A DNA stretch of 14,974 nucleotides from Leadbetterella sp031420365 (GTDB lineage Bacteria; Bacteroidota; Bacteroidia; Cytophagales; Spirosomataceae), in assembly GCA_031420365.1 (NCBI GenBank), contig JANOMP010000412.1, forward strand, positions 1 to 14,974, read 5' to 3'. Shown piece by piece: positions 6,599 to 13,892 of this stretch; the stretch's first letter is position 1; each line of letters begins with the position of its first letter. A program made the translations under genes and the position numbers. Under the pieces are notes generated by a model. The model did not search any database, was not told the DNA's origin, and was given only the letters and a program-made list of their open reading frames with translations.

Positions 6599-7939
6599 TT
6601 ATTCTACCTTTTTAATTAAATAACCAAGTATTTTTTCAGTAGCCCCTTTGTTTAATTGTATAAATGTATTTGAACTTTTTTTGCATTTATTTATTAAAGC
6701 AATATTATTTTTAAATTCAGAAAAAATGCCTTGAAGTTCTTTAGAATCACTGATAGGGAATGCTATTCCTAATTGTATTAAATCTTTAGCCTCCTGAAAT
6801 TTTGAAAAACTTTTGTTGCCAAAAAAAATGGGTGGTCCAAAAACTGCTGCCTCTAAGGTATTATGAAGGCCTTTGCCAAAGCTGCCACCAATATAAGCAT
6901 AATTGGCATATTGATAAATGGAGGAAAGCATGCCTACAGTATCTACAAATAGCACTTGACTCTCAGAAATATCAATTTTGGCATCTATTCTTGTGAATAT
7001 TTCTGATTTTTCATTTATTTTTGAACACCAAATTTTTATCTCATCACCATTAATTTCATGCGGCGCAATAATAAATTTTAAATCTGGATTGTTATTTATA
7101 AAGGGAATTAAAACCTCCATATCTTCTGGCCATGCACTTCCCACCACCCAAGTGGTTTTTTTTAAGCTAAATTTTTCGATGATTTCAATAGGTGCTATTT
7201 TTAAAAAAGTATCATAAACTCTATCAAATCGCGTGTCGCCACAGACCGTACTGTTTTTAAATCCTTTATTATTTAAAATCTCTTGAGACTCATTATTTTG
7301 AACAAACAGATGATGGAACGAGAATAAAGATTTTTTCAAAAAACCGCCATACCATTTAAAAAAAATTTGGTTTGGCCTTAAAATTACAGAAATACCAATT
7401 AAAGTGGAATTGGCATTTTTTAATTGATAAATCATATTTGGCCAAAATTCGTATTTTACAAAAACAGCAATTTGAGGTTGAATTATTTGAACGAATTTTT
7501 TTACATTTTTCATAGTATCTAAAGGCAAATACATAACAAAATCAGCTGCTTGATAATTTTTTCTGATTTCATATCCAGAAGGAGAAAAAAATGTGAGTAC
7601 AATTTTATGCTTTGGGTAGATGGCCCGGAAGCTTTCTATCAGAGGCCTACCTTGCTCAAACTCGCCTAATGAAGCACAATGAAACCATACGAAAGGTGTA
7701 CTGGGGTATTGTATTTTAAATTTATTTATGGCAGCTAATCTTTCATTTATAGCCATTTGCCCTTTATAGAATAGCGAAATTTTTGTATTAAATTTTGAAA
7801 AGAATGGCAGTATTTTTTCCGCCGAAACTAAAACAAATTGATAAAGAAAATTAAAAATAGCGCTCAAAAAATTAATAGTTTTATTTTTCAATTTTGGGTA
7901 AAGTAAAATTCGTTTTAACAGCAAAAAACCGTATTCCAA
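6599..7939 (-). CDS. kdtA: 3-deoxy-D-manno-octulosonic acid (Kdo) transferase
   Basis: This GT30-family enzyme (KdtA/WaaA) transfers Kdo from CMP-Kdo to the lipid A precursor at the inner face of the cytoplasmic membrane, an essential step of lipopolysaccharide assembly. The sequence shows WFHCASLGEFEQGRPLIESF (about residues 85-104, including the conserved acidic GEFEQ), FVKYEFWPN, GDTRFDRV, VVGSAWPEDMEVL and YIGGSFGKGLHNTLEAA, all in the expected order. A hydrophobic N-terminal segment (FNFLYQFVLVSAEKILPFF) is the usual membrane anchor. The frame opens at ATG 7939, but this gives a 59-bp overlap with the upstream TRIC gene and an extension that does not look like the family. A later non-ATG start, such as TTG 7891 or TTG 7867, fits the family length (about 410-425) better. 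Confidence 0.9.
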   Translation of the reverse strand: MEYGFLLLKRILLYPKLKNKTINFLSAIFNFLYQFVLVSAEKILPFFSKFNTKISLFYKGQMAINERLAAINKFKIQYPSTPFVWFHCASLGEFEQGRPLIESFRAIYPKHKIVLTFFSPSGYEIRKNYQAADFVMYLPLDTMKNVKKFVQIIQPQIAVFVKYEFWPNMIYQLKNANSTLIGISVILRPNQIFFKWYGGFLKKSLFSFHHLFVQNNESQEILNNKGFKNSTVCGDTRFDRVYDTFLKIAPIEIIEKFSLKKTTWVVGSAWPEDMEVLIPFINNNPDLKFIIAPHEINGDEIKIWCSKINEKSEIFTRIDAKIDISESQVLFVDTVGMLSSIYQYANYAYIGGSFGKGLHNTLEAAVFGPPIFFGNKSFSKFQEAKDLIQLGIAFPISDSKELQGIFSEFKNNIALINKCKKSSNTFIQLNKGATEKILGYLIKKVE

Positions 7940-8486
7940 CTATAATTAGAAAAGTTAATATTTCGAGTATTGTCGGAGAAACTTGAAAGTGTTTAAAAAT
8001 AAAAAACATAATGCCTCCTACAATACATGCAGTGGCATATATCTCTTTACTGAAAATTGTTGGTACTTCATTTAATAAAATATCTCGAATTACGCCTCCA
8101 AAACATGCGGTAATTGTACCCAATATTATACAGGATGGAGGGCTTAAATGTGTTTCTATGCCAACTTCTATTCCCTTTATAGTAAAAAAAGCAAGACCTA
8201 AAGTATCGAAAAATAGTAAAGTTTTATCCAACTGGTCAATGTGTTTTCTAAAAAGAATAGTTATTAAACTTACGCCAACAATCAAATAAATGATATTCAC
8301 ATCCAATAACCATTTTACTGGACTATGGCCAGTAAGTAAATCGCGAAGGGTACCTCCGCCTATTGCGGTAACAAATGCAATAACCAAAATTCCAAAAATA
8401 TCCAATTTTTGTCTAATACCAGCTAATGCACCCGAGGCTACAAAAGCAATAGTCCCTCCAATATTTATATATGAAAATATTTCCAT
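7881..8486 (-). CDS. TRIC-type cation channel family protein (UPF0126, YadS/YicG-like)
   Basis: This 201-residue integral membrane protein has two homologous halves, each with the glycine-rich kinked helix typical of trimeric intracellular cation channels: IGGGTLRDLLTG in the first half and FGGVIRDILLNE in the second. About seven hydrophobic segments span the length. Prokaryotic relatives have been shown to form potassium-permeable trimers, but a role here is inferred. The start MEIFSYINIGGTIAFVASGA is the family's usual N-terminus. Its 3' end overlaps the 5' end of the kdtA frame, so the two are probably co-transcribed leftward. Confidence 0.88.
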   Translation of the reverse strand: MEIFSYINIGGTIAFVASGALAGIRQKLDIFGILVIAFVTAIGGGTLRDLLTGHSPVKWLLDVNIIYLIVGVSLITILFRKHIDQLDKTLLFFDTLGLAFFTIKGIEVGIETHLSPPSCIILGTITACFGGVIRDILLNEVPTIFSKEIYATACIVGGIMFFIFKHFQVSPTILEILTFLIIVGIRFFAVKTNFTLPKIEK

Positions 8487-8606
8487 TTTATTTGCAAATG
8501 CAGTGTAAAACTACGAATCAAAATTAAATAAAATCAAAATTTAGATTTTATTGAAAAAACTACATTTTCATTTTGTTGTCTTTATTTAAGATGTTTTAAT
8601 ATTTCG

Positions 8607-8614
8607 TATCTTTG
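8607..8614 (+). promoter_or_regulatory. Bacteroidota -7 promoter element for ileS
   Basis: TATCTTTG matches the Bacteroidota -7 consensus TAnnTTTG and lies about 60 bp upstream of the ileS ATG. No clean -33 TTG box sits at the usual spacing; the nearest are TTG 8576-8578 and an AT-rich TTTA at 8582. The identical octamer occurs ahead of the tRNA-Asp gene at 12699-12706. Confidence 0.5.
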
Positions 8615-8674
8615 CGACTTATTTTTTTGGAATGAAATCTTTTGTTTCAAAAAATCAATTCAAAGGCAAAAAGA

Positions 8675-11600
8675 ATGAAGTATCCTGAGTATAAAGCGGT
8701 AAATTATGCTGAAATAGCTGACCAAATATTAGAATTTTGGAACGAGAATGAAATTTTTAAAAAATCAATAACCACAAAAGAAGGAAATCCAACTTTTACA
8801 TTTTTTGAAGGGCCACCTTCGGCTAATGGCACTCCAGGTATTCACCATGTGATGGCACGAGCCATAAAAGATATTTTTTGTAGGTATAAAACACTTAAAG
8901 GGTTTCAAGTAAATAGGAAAGGTGGATGGGATACCCATGGTTTGCCAGTGGAGTTACAAGTAGAAAAAAACTTGGGTATAACGAAAGAAGATATTGGTAA
9001 GAAAATTTCTGTTATTGAATATAATCAGAAATGCCGTGAAACTGTTATGCAGTTTACTGATCAATGGAATGAATTGACTCTAAAAATGGGTTATTGGGTA
9101 GATTTAGAAAATCCTTATGTAACCTATGAAAACAATTATATAGAAAGTATTTGGTTTCTTCTAAAAGAACTTTACAAAAAAGGTTTACTCTATAAAGGAT
9201 ATACAATTCAGCCTTATTCCCCAGCAGCAGGCACTGGCTTGTCATCTCACGAAATAAATCAGCCTGGCTGCTATAGAGAGGTGAAAGATACCTCCATAAC
9301 CGCCCAATTTAAAGTAAAAAAAGACGAGAAATCCGCATTTATTTTTGAAAAAGCAGAGGAAGAAGTTTTTATATTGGCCTGGACCACAACCCCATGGACT
9401 TTACCATCCAATGCAGCTTTAACGATAGGGAAAAATATTGAATACGCCTTGGTTAAAACATTTAACGCTTATACCTTTTTGCCTTCTAATGTCATTTTAG
9501 CAAAAGATTTGATAACAAAGTATTTTTCTGAAAAAGGAAAGGATTCTGATTTTGAAGGGTTTTTAGGTTCAGATAAGAAAGTTATTCCATGGAAAATTCT
9601 ATATACATTTAAAGGATCGCAAATGGAAGGGGTAAATTATGAACAATTGATGCCCTATGTTCAACCTGAAAAAGCGGCTTTTAGAGTAATTATTGGAGAT
9701 TTTGTAACCACCGAGGACGGCACCGGGGTGGTACATACCGCTCCAACTTTTGGAGTTGACGACTTTAGAGTGGCTATGCAGAATGACATTCCGCCTATTA
9801 TGGTTAAGGACGATGCTGGAAAGGACATGCCTTTGGTGGATAAAAGAGGACGCTTTGTTAAAGAAGTTACTGATTTTGCACTTGAATTTGTAAAAGAAGA
9901 CTATCTAACGGAGGAAGAAAAGGGTATAGAAATAAAAAAACAAGGAAAGGATAAATATCTTTCGGTAGATGAACGTATAGCCATAAAATTAAAAACCGAA
10001 AACCGGGCTTTTAATGTTCAAAGATTCGAACACCCGTATCCTCATTGTTGGAGAACAGATAAACCCATATTATATTATCCTTTAGACAGTTGGTTTATAA
10101 AAACTACTGCAATGAAAGAAAGGTTAGTGGAGCTTAACAAAACGATAAATTGGAAGCCAGAATCCACAGGAACAAGGAGGTTTGGGAATTGGTTAGAAAA
10201 TTTGGTAGATTGGAATTTGTCACGATCCAGATTTTGGGGAACTCCACTACCGATTTGGAGGAATGAATTTGATGAGGAAGTATGTATTGGTTCAGTTCAG
10301 GAATTAATTGATGGAGTGAAAAATGCCCTATCTTCTGGAAAATTGACAGAAGAGCAAGTTGAGAAGAATAAGGTTTTTGTGGAAGGATATGAGAGTTATT
10401 TAAACCTCACCCCCGACCCATCTCCTGGGGAGAGGGGAGATAATAGTCCTTCTGAGAATAGAGTTAATAGGGTTTTTAGGTCAGAAGTTAAACCTTGGCT
10501 TGAAAAGCTTAAAACATATTCAAAAGAGAACCGTAAAAACCAAACTCATAGTGAAACTATTATATGGGAGGAATTAAGAAATAATAAACTTGGAGTAAAA
10601 TTCAGAAGACAACATGCTATAGAAGAGTACATCGTTGATTTTGTTTGTATTTCATTAAATTTAGTTATTGAAATTGATGGAGAAATACATAATAGTGAAG
10701 AACATAAAGAATTTGACAAAATTAGGGAAGAATATCTTAGTTATGAAGGCTTTAAAGTAATTCGTTTTACAAATTCTGAAATTAAAGACAATCTTCAAGG
10801 CGTTTTAAATTCCATTAAGGAGGAAATAAAGGCTAAGAAACAGAAATCAGATTATTATAAAAATAAAAGAGAAGCCAATGCTCCCCTCTCCTCAGGAGGG
10901 GGGCAGGGGGTGAGGTCAAACTCTTTCGACCTTCACCGACCTTATGTTGATGAAATATACCTTGTATCAGACTCAGGGAAAGTGCTTTTTCGAGAACCAG
11001 ATTTAATAGATGTTTGGTTTGACTCAGGTGCAATGCCTTTTGCCCAATGGCATTATCCTTTTGAAAATAAAGACAAAATTGAATCTTTGAGCAAAAATGG
11101 GGCGTATCCAGCCGATTTTATTTCAGAAGGAGTTGATCAAACACGTGGTTGGTTCTTTACTTTGCATGCCATTTCTGGAATGTTGTTTGACTCTGTGGCA
11201 TTCAAAAATGTGGTTTCTACAGGTTTAGTTTTAGATAAGAATGGTAATAAAATGTCGAAAAGACTTGGAAATGCTGTAGATCCTTTTGAGACTTTAAAGA
11301 ACTATGGGGCAGACCCCACCAGGTGGTACATGATTACCAATGCACAGCCTTGGGATAATCTTAAATTTGACCAAAATGGCATACTAGAAGTTAGAAATAA
11401 GTTTTTTGGTACACTTACCAATACCTATAATTTTTTCGCTCTTTATGGAAACCTCGACAATTTTAAAGCTAGTTTTGAAATTGATATTGCAGATGCCACA
11501 GAACTTGATAAATGGGTACTTTCTAAACTCCAGACCTTAATTAAAGAAGTAGATGAAGCGTATGAAACCTATGAGCCTACAAAAGCAGGTAGGTTAATTC

Positions 11601-12604
11601 AAGATTATGTGTGTGACCACCTTTCAAATTGGTTTGTTAGATTGAGTAGAAGACGTTTTTGGAATCCAACTGCTGAAGCTAAAGAAAAATCGGACAAACA
11701 AATTGCTTATGAAACATTAGCAATTTGTCTAAAAACTGTTTCTCAACTCATGGCTCCAATAGCTCCATTTTACGCAGATTGGTTATATAGAAACTTAACG
11801 GATAAATCAAAAGTTAACTCGGTTCATTTATCGGATTTTCCAGTTTCTAATGACAGATGGATTAACTCTGATTTAGAAGCTTCCATGGAATTGGCTCAGA
11901 AAATAAGTTCTTTGATTCATGGAATAAGAAAAATAAACAAAATAAAAGTTAGACAACCTTTATCAAAAATCTTAGTGCCCGTTTTAAATGAAACTACGCG
12001 TAGTCAAATTAGTAGTGTAGAAGAATTGATAAAAAATGAAGTGAATGTAAAGTCAGTAACGTATTTAGACGACGCATCTGGTGTATTAAGTAAAAAGGTA
12101 AAACCCAATTTCAAAGCTTTAGGCCCAAAATTTGGAAAAGATATGAAGGCAGTGGCAGAAGTTATTAGTAATCTGAGCAAAGAACAAATCAGAGAAATAG
12201 AACTCAAAGGGCAGATTCAAACTGCGATGGGACTAATAGAATTAAGTGATATCGAAATCCTTACCGAAGATTTGCCCGGTTACCTAACCGCCCAGGAGGG
12301 TGGGCTTACTGTGGCCTTGGATATTACCATAACCGATATTTTGAAACAAGAAGGTATTGCCAGGGATTTTGTAAATAGAATTCAAAATTTCAGGAAAGAC
12401 AATGGCTTCGATGTGGTAGATAAAATTGAAATACAGTTAGAAAACAATAACCAAGGGCTTGTGGAGGCAGTTTTAGCATTTAAAGAATACATTAGCCAAG
12501 AAGTTCAAGCCCAGAGTTTAAACATAATAAATGGTATTTCCGATGCTTCAGAAGTGGAAATGGACGAATATTTATTGCGTCTTAAAATCGAAGTAGTTAA
12601 ATAA
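8675..12604 (+). CDS. ileS: Isoleucyl-tRNA synthetase carrying an in-frame DUF559 endonuclease insert
   Basis: This class I synthetase charges tRNA-Ile with isoleucine. The ATG at 8675 gives MKYPEYKAVNYAEIADQIL; an in-frame TTG at 8642 is less likely. Visible features are the HIGH-type motif GTPGIHH (about residues 52-58), the CP1 editing domain with WTTTPWTLPSNAAL and GTGVVHTAPTFGVDD, TPLPIW, DVWFDSG, GVDQTRGWFFTLHA, the KMSKR loop (859-863) and a long anticodon-binding C-terminal region. The protein is 1309 residues, about 170 more than relatives. The excess is residues about 577-749, encoded by 10405-10915: a DUF559 domain between proline/glycine-rich tails. Host sequence resumes at DLHRPYVDEIYL (from 752), as expected from relatives without the insert. 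No stop or frameshift is present, so the gene is probably functional. Whether the insert is kept, cleaved or spliced in the product is unknown. Confidence 0.95.
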   Translation: MKYPEYKAVNYAEIADQILEFWNENEIFKKSITTKEGNPTFTFFEGPPSANGTPGIHHVMARAIKDIFCRYKTLKGFQVNRKGGWDTHGLPVELQVEKNLGITKEDIGKKISVIEYNQKCRETVMQFTDQWNELTLKMGYWVDLENPYVTYENNYIESIWFLLKELYKKGLLYKGYTIQPYSPAAGTGLSSHEINQPGCYREVKDTSITAQFKVKKDEKSAFIFEKAEEEVFILAWTTTPWTLPSNAALTIGKNIEYALVKTFNAYTFLPSNVILAKDLITKYFSEKGKDSDFEGFLGSDKKVIPWKILYTFKGSQMEGVNYEQLMPYVQPEKAAFRVIIGDFVTTEDGTGVVHTAPTFGVDDFRVAMQNDIPPIMVKDDAGKDMPLVDKRGRFVKEVTDFALEFVKEDYLTEEEKGIEIKKQGKDKYLSVDERIAIKLKTENRAFNVQRFEHPYPHCWRTDKPILYYPLDSWFIKTTAMKERLVELNKTINWKPESTGTRRFGNWLENLVDWNLSRSRFWGTPLPIWRNEFDEEVCIGSVQELIDGVKNALSSGKLTEEQVEKNKVFVEGYESYLNLTPDPSPGERGDNSPSENRVNRVFRSEVKPWLEKLKTYSKENRKNQTHSETIIWEELRNNKLGVKFRRQHAIEEYIVDFVCISLNLVIEIDGEIHNSEEHKEFDKIREEYLSYEGFKVIRFTNSEIKDNLQGVLNSIKEEIKAKKQKSDYYKNKREANAPLSSGGGQGVRSNSFDLHRPYVDEIYLVSDSGKVLFREPDLIDVWFDSGAMPFAQWHYPFENKDKIESLSKNGAYPADFISEGVDQTRGWFFTLHAISGMLFDSVAFKNVVSTGLVLDKNGNKMSKRLGNAVDPFETLKNYGADPTRWYMITNAQPWDNLKFDQNGILEVRNKFFGTLTNTYNFFALYGNLDNFKASFEIDIADATELDKWVLSKLQTLIKEVDEAYETYEPTKAGRLIQDYVCDHLSNWFVRLSRRRFWNPTAEAKEKSDKQIAYETLAICLKTVSQLMAPIAPFYADWLYRNLTDKSKVNSVHLSDFPVSNDRWINSDLEASMELAQKISSLIHGIRKINKIKVRQPLSKILVPVLNETTRSQISSVEELIKNEVNVKSVTYLDDASGVLSKKVKPNFKALGPKFGKDMKAVAEVISNLSKEQIREIELKGQIQTAMGLIELSDIEILTEDLPGYLTAQEGGLTVALDITITDILKQEGIARDFVNRIQNFRKDNGFDVVDKIEIQLENNNQGLVEAVLAFKEYISQEVQAQSLNIINGISDASEVEMDEYLLRLKIEVVK
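10405..10439 (+). repeat. Left 35-nt inverted repeat of the ileS insertion
   Basis: This is a GC-rich repeat (starts CCTCACCCCC, ends GGAGAGGGGAG) in otherwise AT-rich DNA. It matches the reverse complement of 10881-10915 at 30 of 35 positions and is translated in the ileS frame as LTPDPSPGERG. Its composition and self-complementary C/G blocks resemble the REP-like repeats scattered in many Bacteroidota genomes. Confidence 0.8.
10881..10915 (-). repeat. Right 35-nt inverted repeat of the ileS insertion
   Basis: This is the partner of the repeat at 10405-10439 in inverted orientation (starts CTCCCCTCTCC, ends GGGGGTGAGG), translated as PLSSGGGQGV within ileS. The five differences from the left copy cluster in the middle, leaving nearly perfect outer 10-nt and inner 11-nt blocks. 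Confidence 0.8.
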
Positions 12605-12639
12605 AATATAAAGCATTCATTGTAAATGGATTATATTTT
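12603..12639 (+). terminator. Possible terminator after ileS
   Basis: AAAATATAA (12603-12611) and TTATATTTT (12631-12639) form a 9-bp AT-only stem, starting at the last base of the TAA stop. The loop is long and there is no GC-rich stem, so termination strength is doubtful. Confidence 0.3.
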
Positions 12640-12676
12640 GTGGAGGATTTCTTTTGTATTTTTTTTAAAAACACTA

Positions 12677-12706
12677 TTGACAATACAAAAAAAGCACTTA
12701 TCTTTG
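12677..12706 (+). promoter_or_regulatory. Bacteroidota promoter for tRNA-Asp
   Basis: A -33 box TTGACA (12677-12682) and a -7 box TATCTTTG (12699-12706), with 19 bp between the TTG and the TA, fit the Bacteroidota primary sigma factor consensus well. The tRNA starts 26 bp downstream, consistent with a short processed 5' leader. Confidence 0.75.
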
Positions 12707-12732
12707 CACCACGATTTACAAGAATCGTAAAC

Positions 12733-12806
12733 GGTTTGGTAGTTCAGCTGGTTAGAATACCTGCCTGTCACGCAGGGGGTCGCGGGTTCGAGTCCCGTCC
12801 AGACCG
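12733..12806 (+). tRNA. tRNA-Asp (anticodon GTC)
   Basis: The 74-nt gene folds as a complete cloverleaf. The acceptor stem GGTTTGG pairs with CCAGACC (one G-T pair), with discriminator G at 12806. The anticodon stem CCTGC/GCAGG encloses the loop CTGTCAC, with anticodon GTC at 12767-12769. The T arm contains GGTTCGAGTCC. The 3' CCA is not encoded. It lies between ileS and a tyrosine recombinase gene, the typical position of a tRNA used as an integration site. Confidence 0.97.
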
Positions 12807-12811
12807 CTCAG

Positions 12812-12834
12812 AAGCACTCATAAGAGTGCTTTTT
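12812..12834 (+). terminator. Rho-independent-type terminator after tRNA-Asp
   Basis: AAGCACTC and GAGTGCTT form a stem around the loop ATAA, followed by TTT. A further nested inverted repeat, CTCAGAAG (12807-12814) with CTTCTGAG (12847-12854), encloses it and could form an alternative, longer structure. Confidence 0.65.
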
Positions 12835-12905
12835 GCGTTTAAAGCACTTCTGAGGCACATTGGCATTTTTCAAAATAGTATATTTTACCATATAATAGCA
12901 TAGGT

Positions 12906-12930
12906 TTTGTTACTCGTTTGTTACTCGTTT
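12906..12930. repeat. Tandem 11-bp repeat between tRNA and recombinase gene
   Basis: TTTGTTACTCG occurs twice head to tail (12906-12916 and 12917-12927), followed by TTT. Short direct repeats just upstream of an integrase gene often serve as arm-type binding sites for the recombinase or its excision factor. That role is inferred from position only. The rest of 12855-13008 shows no gene; an ATG at 12962 opens a short frame that does not match the recombinase frame. Confidence 0.6.
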
Positions 12931-13008
12931 TTCTTTTGATTTTCTACTGTATGTTTTTCAAATGATTGACAAACAAGTTTTAAATCCATTAAAGTCTGGT
13001 ACGATTTA

Positions 13009-13892
13009 TTGTTCGATTTTAAGAAGGATATCGAGAAAAAGGGTAAAGAAAAAGGCCTTGTGCAAATTCGAGCGTATCATAATGGCGGCCGTCGCTATTT
13101 TACAACTAAATACTACTTAAACCCCAAAGAATGGGATTTAAAGGCCAATACAGCTAAAGAACCCTACACGGCTAAAATATTCAGAGATTTGATATCTGAC
13201 TTGGAAAACTTTGAAACCCAGTTTAGGTTACTGAATAATAAGTTTCACTTAAATGACTTTGACGAATATTTAAAGCCAAAAAAAATAGAAGTACAGGAAA
13301 ATGTTTTGAGTTTTACTGAATTCTTTAAACTCCAGTTATCCAAGGAAACTCAACTTAATTTTGTTACTCAAAGGAGTGAATTGAACGCTTTTAATAAAAT
13401 ATCAGCGTTTCGGAAGAAAATAGAGTTCCAAGATTTGAATTATTCATTGGTTCAGGACCTCGATAGATATCTTAGAAGTAAACTGAAATTAAGTACAAAT
13501 ACGGTAGAAAAGTATCACAGACAATTAAGGAAATATATAAACCTTGCTATCAAACAAGATTATTTAGAAGAGAATAAAAATCCTTATCGATCATTTAAAC
13601 TTCATACAGAGCAAACAGATACTTTATTTTTATTACCCGAAGAAACTAAGAGAATTGAAGAACTACTTTTTGACGAAACCATGAAGAATTACAAAGACTT
13701 GGAAAAAGCCAGAGATATGTTCTTATTTGGTTGTTATACTGGTTTGCGATTTTCAGATTGTTATGCCCTTAAAAAGGAAAATTTTAAAGTAACCGAAGAA
13801 GGACTACTTTTAGAATTTAGGGCTCAAAAGACAAATAAACTTGCAACCAGACCACTTTATTTAAGAGATTTTGATGCCAATCCTGAAGGATG
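13009..13892 (+). pseudogene. Tyrosine recombinase (integrase), truncated at its 3' end
   Basis: This Bacteroidota-type phage/ICE integrase has an N-terminal arm-binding domain (KGLVQIRAYHNGGRRYFTTK, YYLNPKEWDL), a SAM-like core-binding domain (VQDLDRYLRSKLKLSTNTVE, KYHRQLRKYINLA) and the start of the catalytic domain. It shows GCYTGLRFSD with the first catalytic Arg (about residue 247) and the beta-hairpin Lys in AQKTNK (about 274). The frame then meets the first CRISPR repeat at 13893 and stops at 13899. The HxxR, second Arg/His and Tyr nucleophile, about 100 or more residues, are missing, so it cannot recombine DNA. The 5' end is also doubtful. The only in-frame start is TTG 13009, although family-like sequence (IKVWYDLLFDFKKD) continues upstream to a TGA at 12967. 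An out-of-frame ATG at 12962 hints at a frameshift. Confidence 0.85.

Larger units (their letters stand above)
10405..10915 (+). mobile_element. In-frame DUF559 (Vsr-like endonuclease) insertion element in ileS
   Basis: This 511-bp block is bounded by 35-nt inverted repeats and read in the ileS frame. It encodes LTPDPSPGERGDN, then a DUF559 domain: an N-terminal helix (LEKLKTYSKENRKNQTHSET), IIWEELRNNKLGVKFRRQHA, EEYIVDFVCISLNLVIEIDG and YLSYEGFKVIRFTNSEI. A charged tail and APLSSGGGQGVRS follow. Likely catalytic residues of the Vsr/PD-(D/E)XK-type fold are E632, D655, E666 and D668 (numbered from ATG 8675). No in-frame ATG opens the domain, so it depends on the host reading frame. DUF559 genes are otherwise commonly short stand-alone frames. 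There are no intein splice motifs (no Cys/Ser at the entry, no His-Asn at the exit). The exact insertion joints are uncertain because no target duplication is visible. Confidence 0.8.

Noticed and set aside
10405..10915. Intein in IleRS
   Set aside because: There is no Cys/Ser entry residue, no HN plus Cys/Ser/Thr exit, and no Hint-domain blocks. The content is a DUF559 domain between REP-like repeats.
10833..11033. Minus-strand 66-residue frame containing SPPAPLLRRGE
   Set aside because: This is the antisense reading of the GC-rich right repeat within ileS. Such peptides are a by-product of the repeat sequence.
12640..12903. 87-residue open frame across the tRNA-Asp gene
   Set aside because: It reads through the tRNA and its terminator. 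The product has no recognisable domain, and the RNA gene explains the sequence.
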